Source: Orobanche coerulescens (lineage: Eukaryota; Streptophyta; Magnoliopsida; Lamiales; Orobanchaceae). From it: 64,000 nucleotides of DNA. Position 1 is the first letter of the stretch; the number at the start of each line of letters is the position of its first letter. The translations under genes were made by a program, and so were the position numbers. The DNA lies in assembly GCA_033398695.1 (NCBI GenBank), contig CM065809.1:178736501-178800500 (forward strand), given 5' to 3'. The notes beneath the pieces are model-generated. The model was not told the origin of the DNA. It saw only the letters and a program-made list of their open reading frames with translations, and made no database searches. Of this stretch, positions 1 through 10,490 are shown piece after piece.

Positions 1-955
1 CGTTCATTGTCGTATCATGTAATCGGGGTTATGGGTGTATTCCAATAGAGTATTGTTGTTCGTTGGGACTGAACCGTGTTGATCCTTCGTTTAGGACCCG
101 TCGTTTCCCACCCGGACCGTTCGTAGTCGTGTTTCACTTCCGTTCCTTCAAGAATGTCTCAAAGGCAAGTACTTTACATTTGTTTACATGTTCTAGTATT
201 TGAATTATGGCTGTATCGTGGTTGTTGTGGATGGTTATGTGTATGTTCACCTAGGTACGGTCCGACGGGGCCTCTAGGGATACGTATTGCCGTGAGTGTG
301 CGTATCGCGAACTGTGGTTAGCCACCCAGGGATGTCCGACGGGGCTCTGCGGGGTACGGTGGCCGTGAGTCTCGTACCAACGGTTAACTTTGAATTGTGA
401 TTTGTTGGAGATAATGTGTTTTGTGATTATACATTGTAGATATTCCGAAATATAAAATATTTCTAAAATGACTTTTGGTGCATATATTCATCTGATTAGA
501 ATGTAGTTCAAATGGATTGTACTTGCACTAGCAGTTGTCGCTAACCCCTTAAATGGGGGAAATACTTTTTGTATTTCAGGTACTGATCGTGGGGACAAGC
601 GAGCACTCGAGCTGTATGAGGATGATGGGCAAGCATGATATTGTCCAGTAATTGATTTTCGGTGTTATGTCCGTCGGTTATTATTGATGTCTGATTTTGG
701 GATTATGTATTATAAAATTTGTTTAAGTACTCGAGTACTTCCGATTTGAATTTGTTAATGTTGTGTTCCCGTTTTGGGGAAATGGATTTGATATCGGAAT
801 TTTATTTGTCGGTTATAGTCTTTTATTTAGCTTGTCGTTTTATTTACGATGGTTTTTCGTTGTCGAATGTCTTGTTTGGTACGTTAGCCTGGTGGATTCC
901 ACAGTGTGGGGTCCACGGCGCTGTAATATGCCCTGAATGTCTTGGGGGTGTTATA
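1..955 (+). repeat. 5' LTR of Gypsy-1, truncated by the window edge
   Basis: This segment aligns base for base with 8954-9908, the last 955 bases of the 3' LTR, with about nine differences by eye. It holds only the downstream part of the LTR; the U3 promoter lies before the window. It ends in TTATA where the 3' copy ends in TTACA. A primer-binding site follows a few bases later, which fixes this as the 5' LTR of a plus-strand element. The high identity between the LTRs indicates a fairly recent insertion. Confidence 0.9.
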
Positions 956-960
956 GAATA

Positions 961-973
961 TGGTATCAGAGCC
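961..973 (+). other. Primer-binding site of Gypsy-1 (initiator Met-tRNA type)
   Basis: The sequence TGGTATCAGAGCC lies five bases after the LTR end. It is the usual plant retrotransposon site complementary to the 3' end of initiator methionine tRNA, where minus-strand DNA synthesis starts. Confidence 0.9.
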
Positions 974-1250
974 TAGGTTTATGGATACCTAGGCTGTCGG
1001 TTATTTGGGTCTAGTTAAGTGTCGTTTTTGGGACAGTATCACTGCTATGCCATCATCTCAGTACGCCGGTGCTCGTAAGTTTTCCTAACTTGACTCGTTT
1101 CACCGTTATGTTCCATTCCTGTCTTAGTATCTTGTTGCGTTTTGCGTTTGAATTGTACTTACCCGTTGCTTCTTCAGAATTCCTGCTGGTAGAGGACGCG
1201 GACGCGGTCGCGGACGCGGTAGGGGACGTGGCGCAGCCGGTGGGGCGGCC

Positions 1251-2335
1251 ATGTCCGATCACTCGGGAACTGGTTCGGCGATGCCTTCCTTGTCGAACAG
1301 TGTTCCCCCTAGTTCCGGAGGTCAGCAGGACCAGTCTGCTAGCTCCGGTAATGCACATGAGAATGTTGGAGTGGCCAACATTTTGCAGCAGGTAGCGAAC
1401 CAGATGACGCTACTGACTCAGGCCGTTCTAGTCGGCCAAGCTAATGCCAACCCGGTTCCGCCTACTGGATCCGGTAATGATAAGCTACTTCAGGACGTGA
1501 TTCGTATGCGTCCTCCGCAGTTTGATGGTGCTTCCGACCCTTCTGGTTGGGAGAATTGGCTATTCGAGATGAAGAAAGTGTTTGAGGCTTCTAATTGTTC
1601 CGAGGAGAGGCAAGTACCCATTGCTCAGTACTTCCTCGCCAAGGAGGCAGCAACGTGATGGCAAGCGGTGAAACCGCGTGACCGAGCAGCTACGTGGGCA
1701 GAGTTTCGGGATCTGATGGAAGACGAATTCTGTCCTTGGCTAGTGAAAGAGGGGAGGATCCGAGCCTTCTTTGAGGCTAAAACCCAAGATGTTCCTATAT
1801 CTCAAGCTATCAAAGACTACAATCAACAGTTGCATTATGTGAGGAACCAAGTCCGCGATGAGCTTGATAAGATCTGCCACTTTGATATGCGGATGAAACC
1901 GAGGGTGCGCCACTACATGTCTGGTCTGGGGTGCACGACTTTGAAGGAATATCAGAATAAAGCGATGGCTTACGAGATGTCGTTTTCTGCGACCGAGACG
2001 GCAGCTGAAGGAACGAAGCAGAAGACCTCCGGTCAGTTTTCGGGAGGCAAGTCAGGAGGTTATCCGAAGGCTCAGTCTGGTTCGCGAGTCTTCGGGAGTC
2101 AGTCGCCATCAGTTGGTCGAGGAAATGGTTCTAGGTCTGCTCCTGCTGGTTCCGTTCGTGGTCCTAAGTGCTTCAACTGCAGTCGTCCGGGCCACATGAT
2201 GAGTGAGTGTGATAGGCCTCCGATTCAGTGTCTTGCTTGTGGTCGTATGGGTCATCGTGCTATGTTTTGTACGGATGCAGCTCGGGCTCCAGTTACTCAG
2301 ATATCAGCCCCAGCTGCGGGAGAGCCGAGTGTGAA
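1251..2335 (+). pseudogene. gag: Gypsy-1 gag (capsid/nucleocapsid), one nonsense codon
   Basis: Gag forms the virus-like particle and packages the element RNA. The first in-frame Met is at 1251, but in-frame codons at about 1182-1250 encode an Arg-Gly repeat tract. The Gag of Gypsy-2 starts with a similar tract, so the true start may be upstream. The capsid-like retrotrans_gag region spans about 1500-1980. Two CCHC zinc knuckles follow, at about 2170-2210 (CFNCSRPGHMMSEC) and 2230-2270 ([14 protein letters not shown]). A TGA at 1656-1658 interrupts the frame where a second Trp of a Trp-Trp pair would be expected, consistent with a TGG-to-TGA transition. A one-base shift near 2330-2340 moves the reading into the pol frame. 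The shift could be an indel or the Gag-Pol boundary. Confidence 0.85.
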
Positions 2336-4315
2336 TCAGGCACTGAAGCTCTCACCCAGCAGAGTTTTGGTAGAGGTCGAGGTCGTGGTCAGCCTTCTAG
2401 AGGGGGAGCTTCTAGTGCGGGGTCTGTTCCGCCTCGTGTGTATGAGATGAGGCGAGCCGGAGATCCCGACGCGACGGTGGCTACAGGTACCGTCCACATC
2501 CTTGATCATCCTGTTTCCGTATTGTTCGATTCTGGTGCTACACATTCTTTTATGTCTATGGATTGTATGCGTCGTCTGCATGTTGATTGCCTTGTTGCTT
2601 GTGAGCCTTTTGTTGTTAAACTTCCTAGCGGGGATAGCATCGTGGGGGATCGTGAGATTAGGGATTTTCCAGTAAGTATCGCGGGGAGGGTTTGGCCTTC
2701 TAATCCAATTGTGGTGGATATTAGAGATGAGGATTTGATTCTAGGTGAGGATTGGCTGGACCGTCATGGGGCGATCATGAATTATAGAACGAGGACTGTT
2801 TCGATGTTAGCCTCTGATGGTACTGAGCATTCTTTTGTGGGGCGTAAGCGGAGTAGCCAGAGATTACTGATCAGCGCCTTGAGGGCAGTGAGACTCCTTC
2901 GAGGAGGTTGCACAGGCTATTGGTGTTACGCTTTGAGATCGGAAGAAGGGGGAGTCGAGCTCTCGTCTATTCCGGTAGTGTGTGAGTATCCTGATGTTTT
3001 TCCAGACGAGTTGCCGGGTTTGCCGCCGGATCGAGAAGTTGAGTTTACCGTCGATTTAGAGCCGGGTGCAGCACCGATTTCTAAGACGCCATACCGTATG
3101 GCGCCTGCCGAGATGCTTGAGTTGAAGAAACAGTTGGGAGAGTTGCTAGACATGGGGTATATTCGACCGAGCGCTTCACCTTGGGGCGCACCGGTCCTGT
3201 TTGTGAAGAAGAAGGATGGGTCACTTCGTTTGTGTATCGACTACCGAGAGTTGAACAAAGTGACCATCAAAAACAAGTATCCGCTCCCGAGGATTGATGA
3301 TTTGTTTGATCAGTTGCAAGGGGCAACTGTATTTTTGAAGATTGATTTGAGATAGGGGTATTATTAGCTCCGAGTGAAGGATACCGACATTCCGAAGACG
3401 GCCTTTCGGACGAGATACGGTCACTACGAGTTTGTGGTTATGCCTTTTGGGCTAACCAACGCCCCAGCCGTGTTCATGCAGCTTATGAACAAAGTCTTTA
3501 TCGAGTACCTCGATAAATGTGTAGTCGTCTTTATCGACGATATTCTGATTTACTCGAGGAACGAGGAGGAGCATGCCCATCATTTACATATTGTGTTAGA
3601 CATTTTGAGAACTCAGCATCTCTTTGCGAAGTTCTCAAAGTGCGGGTTTTGGTTACGGGAGGTTATGTTTCTCGGTCATGTGATCTCGGCCGAGGGTGTT
3701 CGTGTGGACCCACATAAGGTAGAGGCGGTGTTGGATTGGGCGCCGCCCAAGAACGTGAAAGAGGTCCGATTTTACGGGATTAGCCGGGTATTACCGCAGA
3801 TTCGTCGAGGGTTCTCTAAGCTCGCTCGACCGCCGACTCGATTGTTACGTGTCGAGAAGTTTGTGTGGACCAATGAGAGGCAGAATAGTTTTGAGGAGTT
3901 GAAGAAGCGGTTGATGACCGCTCCCGTTTTGGCTTTACCGAGTGGTAATGATGGTTTCTCCGTTTATAGTGATGCTTCGGGCCAAGGGCTTGGATGCGTA
4001 CTTATGCAGCACGGGAGGACGATTGCCTATGCTTCCCGTCAGTTGAAACCGTATGTATTGAATTACCCTACGCACGATCTTGAGTTGGCCGCAGTTGTTT
4101 TTGCGTTGAAGATTTGGCGTCATTACTTGTATGGCTCGTCGTGTCAGATTTTCACCGATCACAAGAGCCTAAAGTATATTTTCACCCAGAAAGAGCTCAA
4201 TATGAGACAGAGGAGATGGTTGGAATTAATTAAGGATTACGATCTCGAGGTCCTTTATCATCCGGGCAAGGCTAATGTGGTAGCAGATGCCTTGAGCCGA
4301 AATCGTATCGCTTGA
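2336..4315 (+). pseudogene. pol: Gypsy-1 pol, part 1: protease, reverse transcriptase, RNase H
   Basis: The aspartic protease carries FDSGATHSF at about 2526-2552 and ends near [11 protein letters not shown] (about 2735-2770). Reverse transcriptase runs from about 3080 to 3830, with PYRMAP, the [14 protein letters not shown] block, [17 protein letters not shown] and the catalytic FIDD box (about 3525-3545). RNase H runs from about 3950 to 4290, with YSDASG, the ELAAV helix, FTDHKSL and a final ADALSR. Two nonsense codons lie at 3353-3355 and 3365-3367, inside the segment that normally reads as a conserved S-G-Y-H-Q block. Around 3770-3790 and 3830 the text departs from the conserved tether, with CTG-containing codons read as ACG or CCG. 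The domain order PR-RT-RH-IN identifies Ty3/gypsy. The sequence style is that of chromoviruses of the Del/Tekay group, but the lineage call is inference. Confidence 0.9.
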
Positions 4316-4730
4316 GCACTTGAGTTGCTTACGGCCCCGGGACTTCAGCGAGAGTTTATGAAATTGAGCATTGAGATTGTCGCCAGAGAGTTCCGGCGAT
4401 TGCGTCTTGAGATTTCTTCATATCTGGTCGAGGACATTAAATCGGGACAGTTGGAGGACCCGATGTTTATTCAGCTTCGGGAGAGTGTAGGGAAGGGGAA
4501 AACCCCGGGATTCGTTATTCATGAGGACGGAGTGTTGAGATTCCGATGTCGGTTGTGCGTTCCGAACGACTCGGAATTGAGACAGAGTATCATGCGAGAG
4601 GCTCATGCGTCACCTTACTCAGTCCATCCGGGCTCGAGTAAAATGTATAAAGATCTGAGGAAAAATTTCTGGTGGAACGACATGAAGAAGGAGGTAGTTC
4701 AGTTTGTGGCTAAGTGCTTGACTTGTCAGC
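4316..4730 (+). pseudogene. pol: Gypsy-1 pol, part 2: integrase N-terminal zinc-binding domain
   Basis: This stretch continues pol after the RNase H and encodes the H2C2 zinc-binding domain of integrase. The histidines lie in EAHASPYSVHPGSSKMY (about 4597-4645) and the cysteines in AKCLTCQ (about 4710-4730). The domain is cut directly after the second Cys by the solo copia LTR and resumes at 6702. The in-frame stop at 4313-4315, between RNase H and this block, is another lesion. Confidence 0.85.
4726..4730. repeat. Target-site duplication of the solo copia LTR (left copy)
   Basis: TCAGC here is repeated at 6702-6706, immediately after the inserted LTR. A 5-bp duplication is the expected integration footprint of an LTR retrotransposon. 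Confidence 0.9.
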
Positions 4731-6701
4731 TGTTGGGATTCGGTGCCTAAAACGAAGGCCCAGCGGAAGCGGTAAAACGAAAATTAATTCGATCTGAACC
4801 CCTACAAGGATCGATCGAGCTACGTATATACGAATATAAAATAAACAAAGGAAGATTCGAAATCATACCCTTGTCGTCCGTTGATTATATGGATTTCCTT
4901 CTCTTGAGCTATTCCCCAAACGATCCAAAATGCTCCAAGCCCTTGGATGATCCAACGCCGAAAAACCGCGTCTCTATTTGTCACGCGTCGGAGAAACGAA
5001 CGGAATGACAACACTCGATTAACCTCTAAGGTTACGGCTAGAATCAAGTGATGAAACTTTAATTATAACACTCTAAGTGTTAAAATATATATCTCTCAAT
5101 TTTTCTTGATTTTTCTCCAAGAACAACAAGAACAAGATGAAGAATGAGATGAAGACTTTGGAATGAACTCTAAGTTCTTTCTCACTGTTTCTCTCTCTTT
5201 TACTAACGTATGGAATCAATAATCTTTAAGAGAGTCACAAGTCTTCTCCCTTTATTCATTCTTTATTCACCAACAACCCACTCAAAATCTCATCTCACAT
5301 GAGAGATGCCTTTCAAGTCATTGTCTTCCATTTAAAAATGGAAACAAAAAGACAAGATGAAAGGTGGTGGAAATGGGGGGCGGCCATCTAGAAGGGTAGG
5401 TGGAGTTCGGTCCGTTTCGGACTCCCGCGAGTCCAAACAGATAAACTCCGAATCCGTTCTGATGTATTTATATCAATTAATTAATCCAATTAATTAATCA
5501 TATCAAATACATAATAACATAATTAATTTCTCCAAGAAATTATTATTTTCATGAATTAAATTAATCACCCAAGAATTTATTTAATTCATTAGCCGTAAAT
5601 TAATTTATCCAATAAATCAATTTAGACATCCAATGTCCCAATTAATTAGATATTCAATATCTAATATTCATTACGAGAGAATAAGCTTAATTCATTCCGT
5701 CGTCAATCCTATTGCGCGACTCGGTAGGTCCGTCTCGATCAAAGAATGGGAGGAACCAAAGAGTAGTAGCACCACCTAGCCACCTGGCGGCCTACACTGT
5801 ACTTAACCGAGAACGAATGATTGGGATCATTCAAGAACCATTCTGTCGTGAATACCAGTATACGTATAAACCCTTCTTTCAAATATCCCGATCAAGTTAT
5901 AGGGTCACGGTCCGTCAAACCCTATCTGTTACTTGACGCTATGCATGCGTTAATGCAAATCGAGATCATCGAGCTCTCGTGTATCCAATACAACTAGCTC
6001 CAATGCTTTGGCCAAAGACTTATGATCTCATCTGCCAATAACCGCATAGGACATTTAACCCGCTCACTAACGGGAGAAAGAATTCTATCTTGGTATTCAG
6101 TAGGACCTGCTACTTGCCGTCAAGATGCACGTCGAGGTTGACCCCCGCCTTCCGGTTTACAGGGTCGAACTACTCTAATAAAAATATTGACGTCACAAGC
6201 ACATCCCTACTAAATCCTCAAGTCGAAGGTTCACGAATACCTATCACAACCTTTCGATTCCGTCATTGACTGTCCCGGAGTGAAATCCGTGTGACGAATC
6301 GAGGGTGAGTCGGTTCGAGTATACTAATCCAATTAGCATACGTATAACGTGTTCTCCCACTAATTATTAGTGTTCGACAGGCACTCTCCATGTCAAAGAA
6401 CACATCATACAAGTCTTCACATAAACTTAACGCCCAGTCAAGTTTCATCGACTTGCGAACGATTAAGTATTTGAGCTATAAACCTTTCCAGTGCCGACCC
6501 CCTTATCCAATAAGGAGTGGAATGCTTTTGCTCTCAAATACATGGACTAGTTTCTATACATATATTTACGAGTTAGGAATGCCAGTAACTACCAGTAAAT
6601 AAAGAAACATCCATTGCCTTATAGTAATGATTTACATAATTACAAGTACAATGCCCTCACTCATTATCCTCTGAGTGGCATTCGAGGGCATACTCCTAAC
6701 A
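4731..6701 (-). mobile_element. Solo LTR of a Ty1/copia element, inserted antisense in Gypsy-1 integrase
   Basis: The insert starts TGTTGGGATTCGG and ends CCTAACA. Its reverse complement therefore starts TGTTAGGAGTATGCCCTCG and ends in CCCAACA, matching the termini of the copia LTRs at 10491 and 17916. Length is 1971 bases against about 1940 for those LTRs. Perfect TCAGC duplications flank it, and no internal region is present. This is the standard product of LTR-LTR recombination. The sequence has diverged clearly from the two other copies, so it is a different, probably older member of the family. No gene is carried. Confidence 0.9.
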
Positions 6702-7831
6702 TCAGCAAGTCAAGATTGAGCATCAGCGGCCAGCCGGATTATTGAAACCACTTCCCGTTCCGGAATGGAAGTGGGAGGACATCTCTATGGATTTTGTCAC
6801 GAGTTTACCAAGGACGAAGACTGGTATGAATATGGTGTGGGTGATTGTAGACCGACTAACTAAGTCGGCACATTTTCTGGGCATCAAGGATACTTGGGGT
6901 CCAGAAAAGTTGGCTCGTGTCTTTATCGCTCAGATAGTGAGACTTCATGGTACGCCGAAGACCATTATTTCGGATAGAGATGGCCGATTTGTATCGCATT
7001 TTTGGCAGGCGGTAAATAAGGCATTGGGGACACGATTACGTCTGAGCACTTCTTTCCATCCCTGCATCGATGGGCCGGTCCGAACGTACCATTCAGACGT
7101 TCGAGGATTTGTTGCGTGCGTGTGCGTTAGATTGGAGTAGTGACTGGGAGGATCATCTGGCTTTAATTGAGTTTACTTATAATAATAGCTGGCACGCGTC
7201 GATTAAGATGGCACCGTATGAGGCACTTTATAGCCGACGTTGTCGATCACCGATATGTTGGGATGAGCCGTCCGATTTGGTTGGCACCGAGACGGACCTT
7301 GTGTTGGAGACGAGGGAGAAAGTTGAATTGATTAGAAAGAGGATGTTGGCTGCTCAGAGTCGACAAAAGTCTTATGCGGATGTTAGGCGTAGACCCTTGG
7401 AGTTTGAAGTGGGAGATCATGTTCTGTTGAGAGTGTCTCCGACGAAAGGAGTTTTCCGTTTTGGGAAGAAGGGGAAACTCAGCCCGAGATATATTGGACC
7501 TTTCGAGGTATTAGAGAGAGTCGGTGATTTAGCGTATCGTTTGGCGTTACCTCCGTCGCTGAGTCATGTTCATAGCGTATTTCACATTTCCCAGTTGAGG
7601 AATTACGTTCCGGACCCGTCCCACATTATTGACTTTGGGGACGTGGAGATCGAGAAGGATATTACGTTTGAAGAGAGGCCCGTCAAAATTTTGGAGCGTC
7701 GTGACAAGCAGTTAAGGCACAAAACCATTCCTTTGGTTAAGGTGCAATGGTCGAGGCACGGAGTAGAAGAAGCGACGTGGGAGCTAGAGGAGGATATGCG
7801 TTCGAGATACCCCGAGCTTTTTGATTCTTAA
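6702..7831 (+). pseudogene. pol: Gypsy-1 pol, part 3: integrase core and chromodomain-like C-terminus
   Basis: The reading resumes after the solo LTR. The catalytic core contains WKWEDISMDFVTSLP (first Asp, about 6770-6810), SDRDGRFVSHFW (second Asp, about 6970-7010) and SERTIQ (Glu, about 7080-7100). A frameshift near 7060-7080 falls exactly where an Asp-Gly-Gln motif with a CAG codon is expected; the text reads GGGCCGGTCC. The GPY-type block (about 7470-7560) and a C-terminal segment (about 7730-7800, VQWSRHGVEEATWELEEDM) resemble the chromodomain-like tail of Del/Tekay elements. That tail is thought to guide integration into heterochromatin. The frame ends at 7831. Confidence 0.85.
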
Positions 7832-7854
7832 GTTTCGGGACGAAACTTTATTTT

Positions 7855-7866
7855 AGAGGGGGAGAA
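7855..7866 (+). other. Polypurine tract of Gypsy-1
   Basis: The purine run AGAGGGGGAGAA directly abuts the 3' LTR start (TGTAATATCC) and would prime plus-strand DNA synthesis. Confidence 0.85.
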
Positions 7867-8401
7867 TGTAATATCCGTAATTTTTCCATTTTTAGCAGTT
7901 TTCATTTTTGGTGTATGTCTATTTTTATCGACTCGCTTGTAACCGTTTCGACATTTTGAATTTATTTTGTTCTTGGAGTTTTTCCATTTGGATGAGTTTT
8001 GATGATGTTTTCACGTAATTTCGTTTTATGGCATGTTTTGCCGTATGAACGTTCGATTCTTGTAAAACTCATTCGTTTTCGTTGTTTCTTGGTTTCTACA
8101 AGTTCGTATGGTTGAGTTGGTCATGTGGAGACTTTCGGTTTGTAAATCCGATGTCGTTTCGTGATTTTCGGGCACTTGGGCCATTTTTGTAATTTCCTAA
8201 TAGTTTAGGGAATATTAGTTTCGTTGTCGCATTACGGACCCTCTGGTGGTCGGAATTGTATTTTCTTTCAGCGCTTAGCTCCGTCGTCTTGTATGCTTCG
8301 CGTCTATGTTCCTGGATTCTGGTCTCGTCGTACGTTCGTGTGTTATATCCTCGGCTGACTTCTGGCGATGTGACATCGGCGATCTTTGACTGGCATGTAG
8401 G

Positions 8402-8560
8402 TAGCGCACGCTACCCCTGTTCCCTTGCATGCGCTACCGATGTGCAGTTAGCGTACGCTAACACCCTATTGTTAGCGTACGCTAACGAAGGGTGGCAATA
8501 GCCACTAGACCTATCACGGCCCCGTTAGCGCGCGCTATATATGACGATTAGCGTGCGCTA
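8402..8560 (+). promoter_or_regulatory. Cluster of TAGCG(N)2CGCTA palindromes in Gypsy-1 U3
   Basis: Exact copies of the form TAGCG-NN-CGCTA start at 8402, 8449, 8473, 8526 and 8549, with centres CA, TA, TA, CG and TG. A partial copy lies at about 8428. They end about ten bases before the TATA-like AATATAAG. Position and symmetry suggest binding sites for a dimeric DNA-binding protein; this is inference. Confidence 0.6.
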
Positions 8561-8569
8561 ACTCCACTG

Positions 8570-8577
8570 AATATAAG
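8570..8577 (+). promoter_or_regulatory. TATA-like box of the Gypsy-1 LTR
   Basis: AATATAAG lies just downstream of the palindrome cluster and upstream of a likely leader, in the usual place of an LTR core promoter. Confidence 0.5.
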
Positions 8578-9908
8578 TCAGCGGACAGTTTCAGAACAGC
8601 AGTTTATTTCTTTTCTCTTCGTTTCTTCGACGTGCGACCTCAGAGACGATTTCCACCAGTTCTATTCGGAGTTCTCTTCAAATTCCATCACGGTGGAATC
8701 GAGCCATCATATCATAATCAGCATAATCACCTTTCATCAGCCGAATTAAAGGTAATTCCTCATGAACCCTAATTTTGACGAATTTGGGGGATTTTCGGGA
8801 TTTTAGGGTTTAGTTCCGAATTGTTCATCTATATTACGATATCCTTTACCGATTGTGATTATTGAGTGATTCTAAATCCAATTTCCTTGATTTTAATCCG
8901 CGAACTATCAATATGGGGAGATTTTGCGTAAACCCTCGCCCGTATCGATTGATCGTTCATTGTCGTATCATGTAATCGGGGTTATGGGTGTATTCCAATA
9001 GAGTATTGTTGTTCATTGGGACTGAACCGTGTTGATCCTTCGTTTAGGACCCGTCGTTTCCCACCCGGACCGTTCGTAGTCGTGTTTCACTTCCGTTCCT
9101 TCAAGAATGTCTCAAAGGCAAGTACTTTACATTTGTTTACATGTTCTAGTATTTGAATTATGGCTGTATCGTGGTTGTTGTGGATGGTTATGTGTATGTT
9201 CACCTAGGGACGGTCCGACGGGGCCTCTAGGGATACGTATTGCCGTGAGTGTGCGTATCGCGAACTGTGGTTAGCCACCCAGGGATGTCCGACGGGGCTC
9301 TGCGGGGTACGGTGGCCGTGAGTCTCGTACCAACGGTTAACTTTGAATTGTGATTTGTTGGAGATAATGTGTTTTGTGATTATACATTGTAGATATTCCG
9401 GAATATAAAATATTTCTAAAATGACTTTTGGCGCATATATTCATCTGATTAGAATGTAGTTCAAATGGATTGTACTTGCACTAGCAGTTGTCGCTAACCC
9501 CTTAAATGGGGGAAATACTTTTTGTATTTCAGGTACTGATCGTGGGGACAAGCGAGCACTCGAGCTGTATGAGGATGATGGGCAAGCATGATATTGTCCA
9601 GTAATTGATTTTCGGTGTTATATCCGTCGGTTATTATTGATGTCTGATTTTGGGATTATGTATTATAAAATTTGTTTAAGTACTCGAGTACTTCCGATTT
9701 GAATTTGTTAATGTTGTGTTCCCGTTTTGGGGAAATGGATTTGATATCGGAATTTTATTTGTCGGTTATAGTCTTTTATTTAGCTTGTCGTTTTATTTAC
9801 GATGGTTTGTCATTGTCGAATGTCTTGTTTGGTACGTTAGCCTGGTGGATTCCACAGTGTGGGGTCCACAGCGCTGTAATATGCCCTGAATGTCTTGGGG
9901 GTGTTACA

Positions 9909-10490
9909 ATGATGATCCCGTCGGACCAACGCATGGTGGCATTACCTGTCCAGCGATCCAGCGCACACAGCTATATATTCACATGATGATCCCGTCGGAC
10001 CAACGCATGGTGGACATATGACAACAATGCACAACTGCACAGAACAACAGTGCACAATACACGACAACAACAATGCACAAATGCATGACAACAACGATAC
10101 ACGAATGTATCACGACATGATCGACACAAATGACAGAAATGATTAAAATACTTGCTCCGAGTCCTTCGAGAGCAATCTTGATATCTAAACCATCACCAAC
10201 CATTATTCTGAATATTCACCAATCCAAAACATCACGGACGGTAGATAATTCACGCTTTGTCAATACCATGATGTATCCTCGATAACAAGTATACCAACGA
10301 CAATTGTAAATCATATACATTATGATTTAAATTCCCAAAACTCGAATACAACCTATAATTACAAATCTCCTGTGATTACGATTATAAACATTGTTATACG
10401 AATTATAAACGAATGAAACTGAAACCATTCATTAAATATTATAAACTGAGCAAGTAATAACTTGCCTCGATACTGATACGATGATGAAGC
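9909..10490 (-). repeat. Remnant of an antisense gypsy LTR (U5 side) with an internal direct repeat
   Basis: No coding region is visible. The text CCCGTCGGACC and the CTTGCCTCG block are reverse complements of U5-side features in the neighbouring gypsy LTRs, and a similar stretch occurs at 42990-43040. About 30 bases starting at 9910 recur at about 9984, giving a direct repeat with a period near 75. The U3 side of what is probably the same LTR reappears at 20354-20932, beyond the copia element. Confidence 0.5.

Larger units (their letters stand above)
7867..9908 (+). repeat. 3' LTR of Gypsy-1, full length (about 2.04 kb)
   Basis: It starts TGTAATATCCG and ends GGGTGTTACA (TG...CA termini). 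The U3 part contains a group of 12-bp palindromes (8402-8560) followed by a TATA-like box at about 8570-8577. The last 955 bases match the window start. The LTR start and end resemble those of the minus-strand element at 39439-58190, so the two belong to related families. Confidence 0.92.

Noticed and set aside
719..976. 85-codon ORF in the Gypsy-1 LTR, repeated at 9672
   Set aside because: It lies wholly in LTR sequence and is repeated only because LTRs are; no conserved protein is recognisable.
2336..7831. Possibility that Gypsy-1 pol is an endogenous pararetrovirus
   Set aside because: LTRs, primer-binding site, polypurine tract and an integrase are present, and no movement protein or envelope-like frame is seen.
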